Assembly: GCA_023055355.1 (NCBI GenBank)
Contig: JALJCS010000001.1
Coordinates: 97,139,381-97,203,380, forward strand
Source of the DNA: Agelaius tricolor
Lineage: Eukaryota; Chordata; Aves; Passeriformes; Icteridae
DNA length: 64,000 nucleotides
Direction of reading: 5' to 3'
Below the pieces are notes generated by a model that was not told the DNA's origin, searched no databases, and saw only the letters and a program-made list of their open reading frames with translations. The position numbers were made by a program, and so were the translations under genes. How positions within the stretch are numbered: position 1 is the first letter of the stretch; every line of letters starts with the position of its first letter. Of this stretch, positions 13,701 through 24,999 are shown one piece after another.

Positions 13701-14762
13701 AGTTGAAAATATCTCAGGATGGGGATGACTTGCAAAGAAATGCAATGAGACCATAGGAAACAGATGAGATGCTTTCTCTGGAAGCCAAGCTGCAGGACAA
13801 GAGAGGCAATTCACAAGTGGTAGAACAGCTGGCAACTCCAACCCACACCATCTGGATCTGTGTGATTTTATAATATTTATTGTCACTAACTCTGAGAGAA
13901 ATGTGAATAGAGCTGGCTGCAAATGGAAATGAGCTGGCTTTTCAAAAGAAGGGATTGTGTGTGGAGCCTTGGCAGGAGCACATGGCAGGGGGAGCATCTG
14001 ACACCAGCTGGCCAGCCAGGCAGTGCCACTTCATTGGTCAGGCTGGCTGCATGAAACAACAACAGAAACACTGTCAGTCAGGCAAGGGAAGCCCTGCTGG
14101 AAATCTGGCATTTCAAATCTATCATTTGGAGAAGGGAGATGTAAAGTTGCCAGCTCTCCATCTTTAGTCTTGTGTGAAGTTTGTGAGAGGCCCATCATTT
14201 TTTTCTGAAAACATTAAAATCAGTAAATGTCAGATTACTCCAGAATCTTACAGTTGAAAAAAATCTTTTTGAGTCTTGTTGTTAAGAAAATCTGTGACCT
14301 ACCTCTACCTAACAGCTGCAGAAAATGGAAGAACCCCTGAGTGCATTTTTTTTTAAGTCTTCTGATTTGAGACAGTTGGTGGTTTTGGGATTCTTATGTG
14401 TGATTGTGGAAACAGTGGGTTGTCAGTGTTAAGCATATTTGTGTAAGTAGCACAATTGCTGCTTTCGGAAACAGTTCTCTGAGGTGCCTGTTTTGCTCCA
14501 TGAATGCCAAAGGAAGCACTGCTGCTCCTAGCACAGCTGTCCCACTTGGAAGCTCTAACTGGGACAGGAAGAGTTTAGGCTTTTATGTTTCTGTTCTTCA
14601 TATGTGAAATGGGATAACATATTTTTTCCTTTTTTCAGATCAGCCAAAGGATAAATTATTCTTCTTCTGAATACAATCTGGTAATTATGTGAAAGTTGAA
14701 CCAGTCTTGCTTTTACTTTCAAATGTTTTTACTTCTAGAGGGGCATTAGTAAAGCTTAAAAC
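7731..14762. other. Intergenic, no gene seen
   Basis: Mostly unique sequence. GC-richer patches (about 7740-8420, 9040-9300, 10250-11030, 12780-13010) produce short open frames on both strands, none with a recognisable domain. An A-run lies near 9750 and a T-run near 10210. No tRNA-like or other RNA gene was recognised. Confidence 0.5.
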
Positions 14763-15540
14763 TTCCTTCCTTCCTTCCTTCCTTCCTTCCTTCCTTCCTT
14801 CCTTCCTTCCTTCCTTCCTTCCTTCCGCCACTTCCGCCACTTCCGCCACTTCCGCCACTTCCGCCACTTCCGCCACTTCCTTCCGCCACTTCCGCCACTT
14901 CCTTCCGCCACTTCCTTCCTTCCGCCACTTCCTTCCTTCCTTCCTTCCTTCCTTCCTTCCTTCCTTCCTTCCTTCCTTCCTTCCTTCCTTCCTTCCTTCC
15001 TTCCTTCCTTCCGCCACTTCCTTCCGCCACTTCCTTCCGCCACTTCCTTCCTTCCGCCACTTCCTTCCTTCCGCCACTTCCTTCCTTCCGCCACTTCCTT
15101 CCGCCACTTCCTTCCTTCCGCCACTTCCTTCCGCCACTTCCTTCCGCCACTTCCTTCCTTCCTTCCGCCACTTCCTTCCGCCACTTCCTTCCGCCACTTC
15201 CTTCCGCCACTTCCTTCCGCCACTTCCTTCCGCCACTTCCTTCCGCCACTTCCTTCCGCCACTTACTTCCTTCCTTCCTTCCGCCACTTCCTTCCTTCCT
15301 TCCTTCCGCCACTTCCTTCCGCCACTTCCTTCCTTCCTTCCTTCCTTCCTTCCTTCCTTCCTTCCTTCCTTCCTTCCTTCCTTCCTTCCTTCCTTCCTTC
15401 CTTCCTTCCGCCACTTCCTTCCGCCACTTCCTTCCGCCACTTCCTTCCGCCACTTCCTTCCGCCACTTCCTTCCGCCACTTCCTTCCGCCACTTCCTTCC
15501 GCCACTTCCTTCCGCCACTTCCTTCCGCCACTTCCTTCCT
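14763..15540. repeat. Satellite-like array of TTCC with TTCCGCCAC / TTCCTTCCGCCAC units (array 1)
   Basis: A 778 bp array built only from TTCC and GCCAC. It opens with 16 perfect TTCC units (14763-14826), then six perfect 9 bp TTCCGCCAC units (14823-14876), further mixed units, a second long TTCC run (about 14930-15012) and a third (about 15325-15409), and closes with ten perfect 13 bp TTCCTTCCGCCAC units (15402-15531). About 41 GCCAC blocks are present and every one is preceded by C, giving a CpG each; I saw no CpG-decay variants. One substitution (TTAC for TTCC) lies near 15266. All frames are open on both strands only because the units contain no stop codon; the predicted Arg-Lys-Glu-Gly or Leu-Pro-Ser-Phe polypeptides are artefacts. 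On the minus strand each GCCAC-TTCC junction reads GGAAGTGGC, matching the ETS-factor core. Confidence 0.97.
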
Positions 15541-18500
15541 TTTTTCTGGGATTCACTAGTATTTGTAGTACAATTTACAAACGCTGTTAGGCTGAGGAAT
15601 AGTGCAGTGAGACATGAATGCCAGAGAAGATGGAGTACCTAGCAGACAAAAATACATCTTATGTCCTGCTTGGGCTGATTGCAATGCCTGAAAAGCAAAA
15701 GGACAGAGAGTGGCACTGGCTTTGCTGTCCTTAGTTAGCAGAAATGGGTAATAAAAGCAACAGCAGAGAGGAATGAAAAGATCTGGCACTGGCCAGGTAT
15801 TATTAACACGATACCCTCTAGAAAAGCCTGCAACGGGGACAGAAATATCTTCAACATCGAGACTGCTCAGTAACTAGTATGTTAAGAGGACAAGTTTGTG
15901 TTTCTAACTCAAGCACCATGGTGAAGTTAAATCAAGAAGCAAAGAAGGAAACTCAGCTGTTTCTGTCAGCTCTCTCAGCATGTGGTGAGCTGGCCGTGCA
16001 TCCATTAAAAAGGGAGATGTTCACTCTTACAGGAGACCAGCTAGAGGAACAGTAAGAGGGCCAGAAGGCTCAGCCAATATGAAACCTTCACTCTTCTCCA
16101 AACAGGCCTAGAGCAAAACCAGCCTGTGCCTGGGATGGTCCCACTCTGGAGTGCCCTGTTCCACTCTCCAGGATCAGGGTTTGTCTCTGAAAAGCATCTG
16201 TGCAGCTGCGAAGGCAAATGAGGAAGAGTGGATCCCGAACGAGGTTCAAACAGGTTCAGCCACTCAAAGCAGGCTGCACAACAGCAGCTAGCTGCACAAC
16301 AGAAGATTTGAAAACCATTGTGGGAGAGAAATGTTCTGTTGAAATGAGTGCTTTGTGTGGGTGTGTATTCAGCATCCCTTTCTCAAGGTGATAGAAGAGC
16401 CCTGACAGAGCAAGAGTGCTCGTAGAGACAAAGTGTTTTCAAATCTCTCTTCCCTTACTGAGTGATATCACTCTTGCACTTCAAGACTGGGAATTTTTCA
16501 GCCTGACATTGACTTCATCCATTTTACCAGTATTTATGTCCCTCTGGTGAAATCTCATTGTAGCTGAAAAAATAGCAAATCTCGAGGCACATATTAAAGA
16601 AGGGAATCCCAGCTATTCTTCCTGGGCACCTCCTGCTCTGAATGCCTCGTGTGTGTACACCAGGATCTGTCCCTCCCAGAGGCTTTTCCTGAACGAGGCT
16701 GTATAATACTAGAGAAGTTCCTTTATGATGAGGTTCCCAAGGGTATTTTGAACAATGCTCCATCACAAAACTCTAAGTTTATTCACTTTGTATTGTGTTT
16801 TGTGGCAGGTGGGAAAAAACACGGTCCTGTTTCAGAAATGCTGGCATGTGCAGACAGAGGGAAAGATAAAGTGGACAGCAGCATCTTCTCTTCTTCCTGG
16901 TCAGATGAGCTCACCCAGAGCCCCAGGTTCCAGCAGCAGCTCAGACATTCCCAGGCAAAAGTCCTGACTCATGACAGGTTTCAGAGGATGAAGAGGGCAG
17001 GCTGGTGCTAGCCCAGCCAGCTGTGCTGGGCTTCCCAAAGGTCTCCCACTCTTTTCACCTCAGTAGTCTGGGCTTGATGCCACAGAAGACTCAGTGTCTG
17101 AATTAGTGGTCTTTATGTGTCCTCAGCCATTAAACAGAGGGTCAATGTGATCTTGAAACAAAATTATTCTATTGAAAATCATTGAATAATTAGCAATCAT
17201 TCACTCAGATCCATAACACTGAAATTCCTATAGACACAGATATTCACAGGCAGATAGCAAGTCCACTATTCCTGAAAGAATAGAAAAGTTGTATCTTTTC
17301 TTTTTAAGTGCTGCTGTTGAGCAGACAAATGGAAATGTGACCATTATATAGAACAAGATGTGTAGTTAAGAGAACAAATCCTTCAGATCGTTGGTAACAC
17401 GACTGTGTTTAAACACATTCAGCATATTGTCCAGGCATGTCCAGGAAAAATCAGTCTTATGATCAATATGCCACAAGAATCTTATTTTTAAATTTATCTC
17501 ACTAAGGGATTCTTTTTTGATCCTTCTGATCAGACAAAAACAATTACTGTGCCTCTAAGCACTTCCCTGCCTCTAGTCTCCAATTAGCCACATCTGATAT
17601 AATTTTTTCAATGTAAAAATAAGGTTATCTCTTCAATTGTTTATGTCTAAATCAGGCAATACTATCACAACTACTTCACAGACCAACAGCCAGCCCAGGG
17701 CTTTCTGCATCCAAGTTTTCAGAATTGTTATCTCTTAAAAACTCTTTTCTGGGCTGTAGGAAAGTCACTGATTGAATTTTTGTTTGCTTGAGATACCTCC
17801 TGGTGTTTTGGAAAGTACAGAGGCTAAGCCAAGCACTTGGCTGGCTCTATTTCATTTCACTAAACAGGCCTTCTGAGATCAGTGGTGTACCAACACATCC
17901 CCAGTAGAGCCTGTACTTAAATGCAGTAATTCCAGAATTATCTCCTCCACACTTTTGCAGCTTGTTTACCTCTTTTCAAAACTTTGAACTGTGTTATGCA
18001 TTTGTTCTTCATCTGTTCTTCCAATTCTATCATGGAAAGAGGTTACAGTCTTCACAGTTTTTTTGTTTTCCTTTCTGATTTCAGTCAGGTCTAAAAGGCA
18101 GGAGTTTTTCACCTACATTTGTACAAGATGAAAAGCATTGGACATGATGGCACATGAGCTTATTGTTAAAACATTTCCCCTCTCCATCAGGGTATCCTTT
18201 TCCTTTAGGCAAGTACCAACAAAGATTGCCAACCATTCAAAACAAAATGGTACTGGGAAAAAAAACCAAACATAACTTCTTATTCAAAAAAGGTCATGAA
18301 AAATGAAAGAAAAGGCTCACAAAAAAACCCCAACTCTTCTCCTTTCATATGGGGCTGGCTCTTCCTCTGCTCTGGGGTAAAGATGGGGCCAGCCCTGCTG
18401 CAGAGCCAAGCCTGAGCCTCGGTGTGAGGACACAGACCCTGCCACCCAGTGTGCTCTCACTGCCCCACAGACCTCAGAGGTGCAAGTCTCCTGCCTTCAT

Positions 18501-18899
18501 CCTTTGCATGGCACTGCCAGGGAGCCACAGCAGGGGACACCTGACAGCACAGGTAACACAGGCAGCCAACAGCAGGTGCTGCCTTCAGGTTCAGGATCTG
18601 TGAAATCCTGGGATCTTAGGGACACTCCTGGGAGCTCCCTGGAGATAAAGCTGCAAGTTAATTAGAGGAGGTTTGCTGGGGAGTTTTGGATCTAGGGTGT
18701 TGTGGAGAGGCTCCCAAGTCTCGTCAGATTTGGGACTTTCTCCTACTGCTGCTCCTCCATGGGGGCAGCAGTGAGGTCAGGGGAGGCATGGAGCATATCA
18801 AGCATGACTACATGGATCCAAGGGTGGTAGCCAAGGGTGCAGAGGCCAAAGCAGTGTATTCTTGGTGCCATCACTGAGGGGAGGGCCTTGAGGCAGAGG
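15541..18899. other. Intergenic, no gene seen
   Basis: Unique-looking sequence without recognisable coding homology or transposon. Short open frames at 16200-17010 and 18350-18880 carry no family motif. T- and A-rich stretches occur around 18050-18330. Confidence 0.5.
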
Positions 18900-19560
18900 G
18901 GAAGAATCCTATATGTTCACGAGGGATTGCATACCTGGTGGCAACAACAAAGATTTGTCTTCAAAACCCTGGAAGCCTTTCTGATGATCAAGAACTTCTG
19001 GGAAGAGATTTGATTCCTCTGACCAAAGAGGGAGAAAATGTCTTTGCCAATGTGCTGGCCAACCTGGGGAAGTTTTACACTAGAAGTGATGGAGGAGAGA
19101 GGTGATGATGACTTACAATAAAGTGAGGAAGTGATTGGCAAGGAAGGGATGTGGGGTGATACAGATGAGAGATCTTACATCCAACATGAGGCAGAAAGGA
19201 GAAGAAATGGGGCCATCCTAATGCTATGCACACAAATAAGGTCAGTGTATATGACAGCATGGTGAGGCAAGACCTCATTCATTTTCTGGGAAATCAGGAC
19301 AACTGAGAGTTGCCTTAAATGAGAGAGCAAGGAAGGTCTGCTCCTTAAATGAGAGAGCAAGGAGGGTGCTGCTGTCTCTGCCTTGGGGAGGGCGATGAGC
19401 TGGGCAAAAAGCTTATGGGTCAGAGTTAGAAGGTAGATCATCATGGATGACATTGTGATGGGTGTCTGCTACAGCCCAGCCGAGCAGGAAGAAGTCAAAA
19501 AAACCTTCTTTGGACAACTGGAAGAACCAAAATGTAGGAATGGTGGGTATATATAGCCAA
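18900..19560 (+). mobile_element. CR1 LINE relic: ORF2 5' region and endonuclease domain fragment
   Basis: The plus strand carries decayed CR1 sequence. Around 19050 it resembles the CR1 segment ending in 'GGCCAACCT...GAAG...ACTAG', and at 19400-19530 it resembles the endonuclease domain: a stretch matching the CR1 'SLWVR' region followed by GVCYSPAEQEEVKKTFFGQL (19461-19520), with the conserved Gly-Val-Cys-Tyr start. Frames are broken between the parts, so it is inactive. A 30 bp direct duplication occurs at 19313-19342 and 19343-19372. Confidence 0.7.
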
Positions 19561-19950
19561 AACCAAAAAGGTTTTCTATACATAATCCCAAGACAGTGGT
19601 GAGGCACCATGAACATGATCTCCTCCCTGGAGGAAGCCTGGCCCTCAGCAACTGGAGACCTCATTCCAGGTGGAGTTGTGTGGGAGGCTGCCACAGAACC
19701 AAGGATGCCAAGCCTCAGGCACAGCACCAGGCAGTGCCTGGTTGCTGCCCTGGGGCTCAGGCTGGGGACAGTGATGGTGTCCTTGTGGCAGGACATGCAG
19801 CGGGAGCTTTGGCAGACAAAGGAGTTGCAGAGGAGGTGAGCAGCTGCACACTGTCAGGACGAGTGAGCAAGAGATGGACAGGCTCTTTGCAGAGGCTGAA
19901 CAGCCCCAAGGTCCCTTCTAAATGGAATTATTCCATGGAACTATGATATG
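19561..19950 (+). mobile_element. Probable continuation of the CR1 relic, ending in a CR1-like 3' terminus
   Basis: Poorly matching middle part, but the end (about 19905-19950) reads AGGTCCCTTCT followed by an AT-rich 'ACTATGATATGA' tail, resembling the CR1 3' end in which 'GGTCCCTTCCAAC' precedes short 'ATTCTATG' repeats. The segment sits directly after the endonuclease fragment on the same strand. The reverse-transcriptase region seems to be deleted. Uncertain. Confidence 0.4.
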
Positions 19951-20871
19951 AGGACAAGCAAAAATAAGCAGATCTACCTTCATAGAAGCATGAAGGAAAC
20001 AGTGAGCACAGGTAATTTAGTGATTGGTCGTATGAACAGATTTGTAGAGCTACAGTAAGTGAACCTTAATAACACTGAACAATGCTGAAAGGATAACCTA
20101 GAGATCTCAAGCCAAGGTTTTGTACTCAGCTTTGAGGATGATGTGGAGCAACAAGAGTGCTGAGGTGGCTAAAAATATAACTTGCAAGGAAATATTAAAC
20201 AGACTCACACTGTTAACCAAAAGAAGACAAATTGAATGAAAAAACACTGTAGGAGTCTGCAAATGCTTCAAACTATACTTGGACAGTTCCAAATGACCTA
20301 GTCTATACTTCTACTAGATATTGCAAAAATGCAGCATTCTAAATCTTCACTGACTCCTAAAGCCCTGGCCTTTTATCCATTGCCATGTGGGCAGCCTAGC
20401 ACATGGAAAGCCCCTAGCAGCAAGGAAGGAGTTTTTGTTAAGTGTCTCCACCCACTGAACAAAGTGCCATAACCTGCTACATTTACTTGAATTCCAGACC
20501 TGCATAATTGCCTTTTTCTTGTGGAAATGAATTGTCCCCTTGGTTTGCCTGTTTCCACAGGTACCTGGGAAGCTTTGTTTTACCTTCAGGTTCCACATTC
20601 CTTTGCAGCAGTATTCTTTAGCTGAGGCAGATGGTGGCATCTCAAAGCATTACCAGGCTACATGTCTTCATCAACAGAACCCTAAGCACAAGAAGGAAAT
20701 GAATATTCATGGAACCACTGCCTCCATAAACATAAACAAACATGTAGGGGAAGTGAGGGAAGGGATTAGGAGAGTTAGTTAAAAAGAGGTGGAGTTGTTA
20801 GGATACGTTTTTATCCCCTGTAGTAAATATCTAGCTGAGTGAAGGTCCTGTATTTTCTCCACACCCCTATC
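19951..20871. other. Intergenic, no gene seen
   Basis: Unique AT-rich sequence; no gene, RNA or transposon recognised. Confidence 0.5.
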
Positions 20872-21155
20872 TGATGGGTTGACCTTGGCCAGCTGCTAGA
20901 TACCAAACCAGCCACTCTCTCACTCCCCAGTCTTCAACAAGATAGGAGGGAAAATAATGCTCATGGGTTGAGATAAGGACAAGAAAATTGCTCACCATTT
21001 ACCATCATGGGCAAAACATACTGACCATGGGGAAGGTTAATTAAATTATTGCCAGCCACAATAGAGGTGGATGATGATAAGCAGAGACAAAACCTAAACC
21101 ATCCAAAAATCCCCACCTTCTTCTCAGCTTCAACTGCACTCCTCCATTCCCTACT
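20872..21155 (-). mobile_element. Truncated ERV LTR (3' part), same family as the LTR at 25000-26028
   Basis: Aligns by eye with the reverse complement of the end of the 25.0-26.0 kb LTR: the element-terminal 'GGGTTGACC', then CTCATGGGTTGAGATAAGGA, the 'CTCACCA..TTACC' block, the AATTAATTAAAT region covering the polyadenylation signal, and the 'CTTCTTC..CTCAACT' block follow in the same order. Only the element's 3' third is present, and many differences and small deletions mark it as older than the intact copy. The limit near 21155 is approximate. Confidence 0.7.
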
Positions 21156-23722
21156 CGTGCAAAGTTGCTGTTAAAGAAGGTTCATATTCCTGTGCAGGAA
21201 CTTGAAGAAGCTGTTGTGGGTAGATGCAGCTGACCATAATATGTACAATATATAGAAAAGAAAACATAATAATGGAATGTATACATTCCTGTTTCCTTTC
21301 TTTTCACTAGTAGTGTGTTCCTGTAAAGGTTAGGAAATGGGATTATTTTTGTAACTTATGTTTGTCTTTCTCATTTGTCTTCTGAAATTTCCTTTTAACA
21401 TACTGGACAGTATCATTCGTCATTGTATGAAACCAGCCAGGGACCAAAAAAGAGCCAGCTAAGTAAAAAATTGGACAGGCACCTCTCCAATCATCCCCAA
21501 ATTTCTCATAGGTGCACCTTACACATACACAACTCAGCTCTTTGGTGCTTGAAAGGTGAGGGGCCAAAGAATACAGCTCATTTTATGGACCGATGGTCAG
21601 TGCTTCCTCAGTAAGCCCAGCACAGGAAGAGACCTCAGACTCTGCAAATGCTTGTCACTTGAGCAGTAGATGTGCAGCCTGGGTACACCCTGGACACTGC
21701 AGACTCTGTGGGCATGTTCATAAACCTCTGTCCAGGAACTCTGGGACAGAAATATGTCTGGTCTGTGATACAGGTATACTCAATATAAGTCACATTTTTA
21801 AAAAGCAACTAAATAACAGCATAAGGTGCATAGTCAAGAATCAGACATTCAGGAGTTTGTTTCATCAGAATAGGACTTAGTGTATGTTTTCCCAAAGTGC
21901 TTACATTGTTTGTTTTTTAAACTTTACAATGTTTATGGCTGTGGGCTCCCTGGGGTTTGCTACTAGTTTGATAGAGAAATATTATTTAATATCTTTTCAA
22001 AATATATACAAGGTCATTTCAATCTATCCTTTTTTTAAGCAGGAGCCCTACAGAAAACAGCTGAGCAATAATCCTACTAATGGTCCTGAATGTGCTTGTA
22101 TCAATGTTATTTCACTGCACAAAGAAATCAATGTTATTAAAAAAAATCATAGCAATTATAGGGACAGCCAATTTGAGAGTGCTATTTACTGAATAGCTAG
22201 TGACCAATTTTCCAGTCCTCCTGTTTAAATTAGTGGATATTTAAAGATGAGACTAATTCAATTTCCTTAGAACCTGCCCAGTTTCATTAACACAGCAGGG
22301 AAAACACAAAATATGTACTTGAATGCCTTATTCTTCAGGAGAAGCAATTCTACCTCAGATATGTGGAAGATTAAAAGAAACCAGAGATTAAAATTGTATT
22401 AACACATTTTGTAGCACTACCGTTAATTTTTAGTCTTAAACTCTGGCAAATGAAAGATGGTTAGTCCTAATTTTTAATGAGACTTTCATACAATAATATA
22501 CAAGCTTTGTGAGAAGGCTGAAAAATGTCTTTTTTTTTTTTTTTTTAATCACTAAGCAGCAACAACCATTTGGAGGGGAGTGTGGCTCCAGCATGGCAAA
22601 GCCTGGAGCCTGGTGCAGGCTAGGATGTCTCTCAATTCAGTGATACTGTATTAAAGCCAGCATGCTTCACTGTGCATGGAGGCAGTAAATGATACCAAAG
22701 CAGTATCTTATCTGGTAGAACAAAGACTGTCAAAAAAATGTTCCTTTCTTTTTTTTTTTTCTTTTTTTTTTCTTTTTTTTTTTCAGGATGAATTTCATTT
22801 ACCTTTTCAACGGATTTTAAATCTTTTGTAAAATACTCCAAGGGCACCTAGCACAGTGTGAGACTTGTAATCAGCCTGAAAAGAGTGACAGAAAGCTGGC
22901 TCATTTGGTGTCTCCCAATGCTTTCCTTTATTCTAACCTGTCTGTTTACAGCTTAAATCAAAGAAAATTTGAGTTTTTAACTCTTGCAGCAGGTAGCGGA
23001 AAAAAGCACAAGGGAACCTGAGCAAAATATTTGAAGTAAAATCTACATTCAGAAGAAAATCAAGGGCATGGCTCACCTGCAAAAACCAATTATTGTACAT
23101 GCATAACCTTCTTTTGTTGTTGACCCACCTGACAAGTGACTGCATAGATTTAACATTAAAAAAATACCATGCTTAGCTTTTCATAATGAAAGTAATTAAC
23201 TGAGTAAAGACAATTTGGGGGCAGGAAGGGCATGTATTAGCTATTGAACAGCATGAAAAACAAGGTCTTGGTGTGGAGCTCTAGCAAAAAGAGCTGAAGT
23301 GTCTCTGGATGATACTTATCAGCCTGTTTGTAAAAGCATGTAACACAGGTCAGAGGTGTGCCTCAGCCAGCTTTGGGTCCCCAAGGAAGTGTTTCAAGGA
23401 AAAGTAGGCATTTGTGTTTTGCCTCTTTACATCCTGCCTAAATAAATAGATGCATATATTTTAGATCTCATCTTCAACCTCTTGGGATGAAGACTGTCTT
23501 TCTGTTCTGTGTTGGCACAATAGCTGCTCTGCTGCATGCCTGCGCTTTCTTGGAGAAACAAATTGTGTAGAGGAACAAAGTGAAGTCTGGCAATAGCTAC
23601 CAAGATGAGAAATGTATCACTGTATCAAGCCCCTTTGTGTGAGACTGTGACAGCTGCATTTTGCCTTTCTCAATTCCATCTGGAACTTCATGCACATGCT
23701 TCCCTAGGGATATTTTCTTTGC
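21156..23722. other. Intergenic, no gene seen
   Basis: AT-rich unique sequence. A 16-base T-run lies near 22530, and a 40-base pyrimidine tract of T-runs broken by single C's lies near 22748-22786 and ends in CAGG. The latter resembles a splice acceptor, but no exon homology follows. Confidence 0.5.
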
Positions 23723-23727
23723 CACTG
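23723..23727. repeat. Target-site duplication CACTG (left)
   Basis: Identical to 24331-24335 on the other side of the solo LTR. Confidence 0.9.
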
Positions 23728-24330
23728 TGTTGTGGTTTAACTCCAGCTGGCAACAAAGCCCCACATCCACTCACTCACTCACTTTCCTCCTGTGGGATGG
23801 GGAAGAGAATTGGAAGGCTAAAAGTGAGAACACATGTGGGTTGAGATAGAGACAGTTTAACAGGTAAAGCAAAAGCCTCACATCCAGGCAAAGCAAAGCA
23901 AATAATTCATCCCTCAGTTCCCGTGGGCAGGCAGGTGTTCAGCCATCCCCAGGAGAGCAGGGCCCCATCATGGGTAATGGTAACTTGCAAAAACAAATGC
24001 CATCACTCCAAAGGTCCCTTCCCTTCCTTCTTCTGCCCCCAGCTTTACATGCTGGGCATGATGCCATATGGTAGGGATGTCTCTGTGAGAGCTGGCATCA
24101 CCTGTCCTGGCTATGTCCCCTCCTGAGTCCTTGTATACCCCCAGCCTCCTCACTGGTGGGGTGCATGAAGACCAGAAAAGGCCTTGACTCTGTCCAAGCA
24201 CTGCTCAGCAATGACTAAAACATCCCTGTTATTAGCTATATATCCTGTACAAATCCAAAACACAGCCCCATTCCAGCTACTCTGAAGAAAATTAACTCTA
24301 CCTTAGCTAAAAGGTAGAGCTACCAGGACA
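23728..24330 (-). mobile_element. Solo LTR, ERVL-type avian endogenous retrovirus (603 bp)
   Basis: Begins TGTTGTGGTTTAAC and ends ACCAGGACA, i.e. 5'-TG...CA-3', and is flanked on both sides by the 5 bp direct repeat CACTG (23723-23727 and 24331-24335). A 5 bp duplication is typical of class III (ERVL-type) integration. In element orientation (minus strand) it starts TGTCCTGG and ends with the 'TAAACTGT..ATCTCAACCCAC' block, a long C-rich segment and 'TTAAACCACAACA', a common songbird LTR pattern. No internal retroviral sequence remains, so the provirus was lost by LTR-LTR recombination. Confidence 0.92.
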
Positions 24331-24335
24331 CACTG
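24331..24335. repeat. Target-site duplication CACTG (right)
   Basis: Identical to 23723-23727; the pair brackets the LTR exactly at its TG and CA ends. Confidence 0.9.
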
Positions 24336-24994
24336 CTATTTCTTTTTTGTCTCTTTAAAATGAAAACATAATTTAATTTTTAAGATACACATGCTGAAGC
24401 CAGTAAAACCAGTCTTTTTAAAACCATGTTATCAATATTAAATGCAATTACTGTGCTCCACAGCTAGAGCCAGAACATGAGGGATAGGATATTGTCTGAT
24501 AAGATTATTCAGAATCCCCATAGGTACACACCCATATAATCTGAAGGTCTCTGTATGTAATATAAAGGTTCAGAATAAAAGTTAATGCTCACACTGTATG
24601 TCTCTGTTATTTGTGAACCAACAAAGACAGTATTTTCAAACAACTAAGAGCTTCAAAATCAATAACATTAATAAAAGGCTTAATGAAAAACATGTCCTCT
24701 GTAAGCCTGAGCAGATTCTAATGGAAGTAAAATTAGAACCCAAATTTTCTAAGGGAGCAGGTGGCAAGACATGCTACAGGTTATGTACTTGTTCTTTCAT
24801 CCAGCTCTGCTCAGCGGGGAGAAATTTTGGTTTCAGGTCCTCCAGGCTACACCTAGAGTGCCAGACACAGCCAGACACAAGGGAGCTGAGCACCCTCTGC
24901 AGGGCCATCTCTCTTGTCTAGTTATTAAGCATGCTTCATGGAACAGCTCCAGCTCATTCAAGCTCATTCCCAGACAAGGCTCCCAGTGGGCACT
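24336..24994. other. Spacer between two solo LTRs, no gene seen
   Basis: About 660 bases of unique AT-rich sequence separating two oppositely oriented LTRs. No retroviral internal sequence (primer-binding site, gag, pol or env) was recognised, so the flanking LTRs are independent insertions and not a provirus pair. Confidence 0.6.
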
Positions 24995-24999
24995 CTGGG
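24995..24999. repeat. Target-site duplication CTGGG (left)
   Basis: Identical to 26029-26033 at the other edge of the LTR. Confidence 0.9.

Noticed and set aside
14685..15642. Long open frames through array 1, encoding Arg-Lys-Glu-Gly or Leu-Pro-Ser-Phe repeats on both strands
   Set aside because: Several frames on both strands are open at once because TTCC and GCCAC contain no stop in either direction; the frames start and end in unrelated flanks. No codon bias or homology.
22748..22800. Pyrimidine tract ending in CAGG, like a splice acceptor
   Set aside because: No coding homology follows and no donor or exon can be identified; simple T-rich slippage is sufficient.
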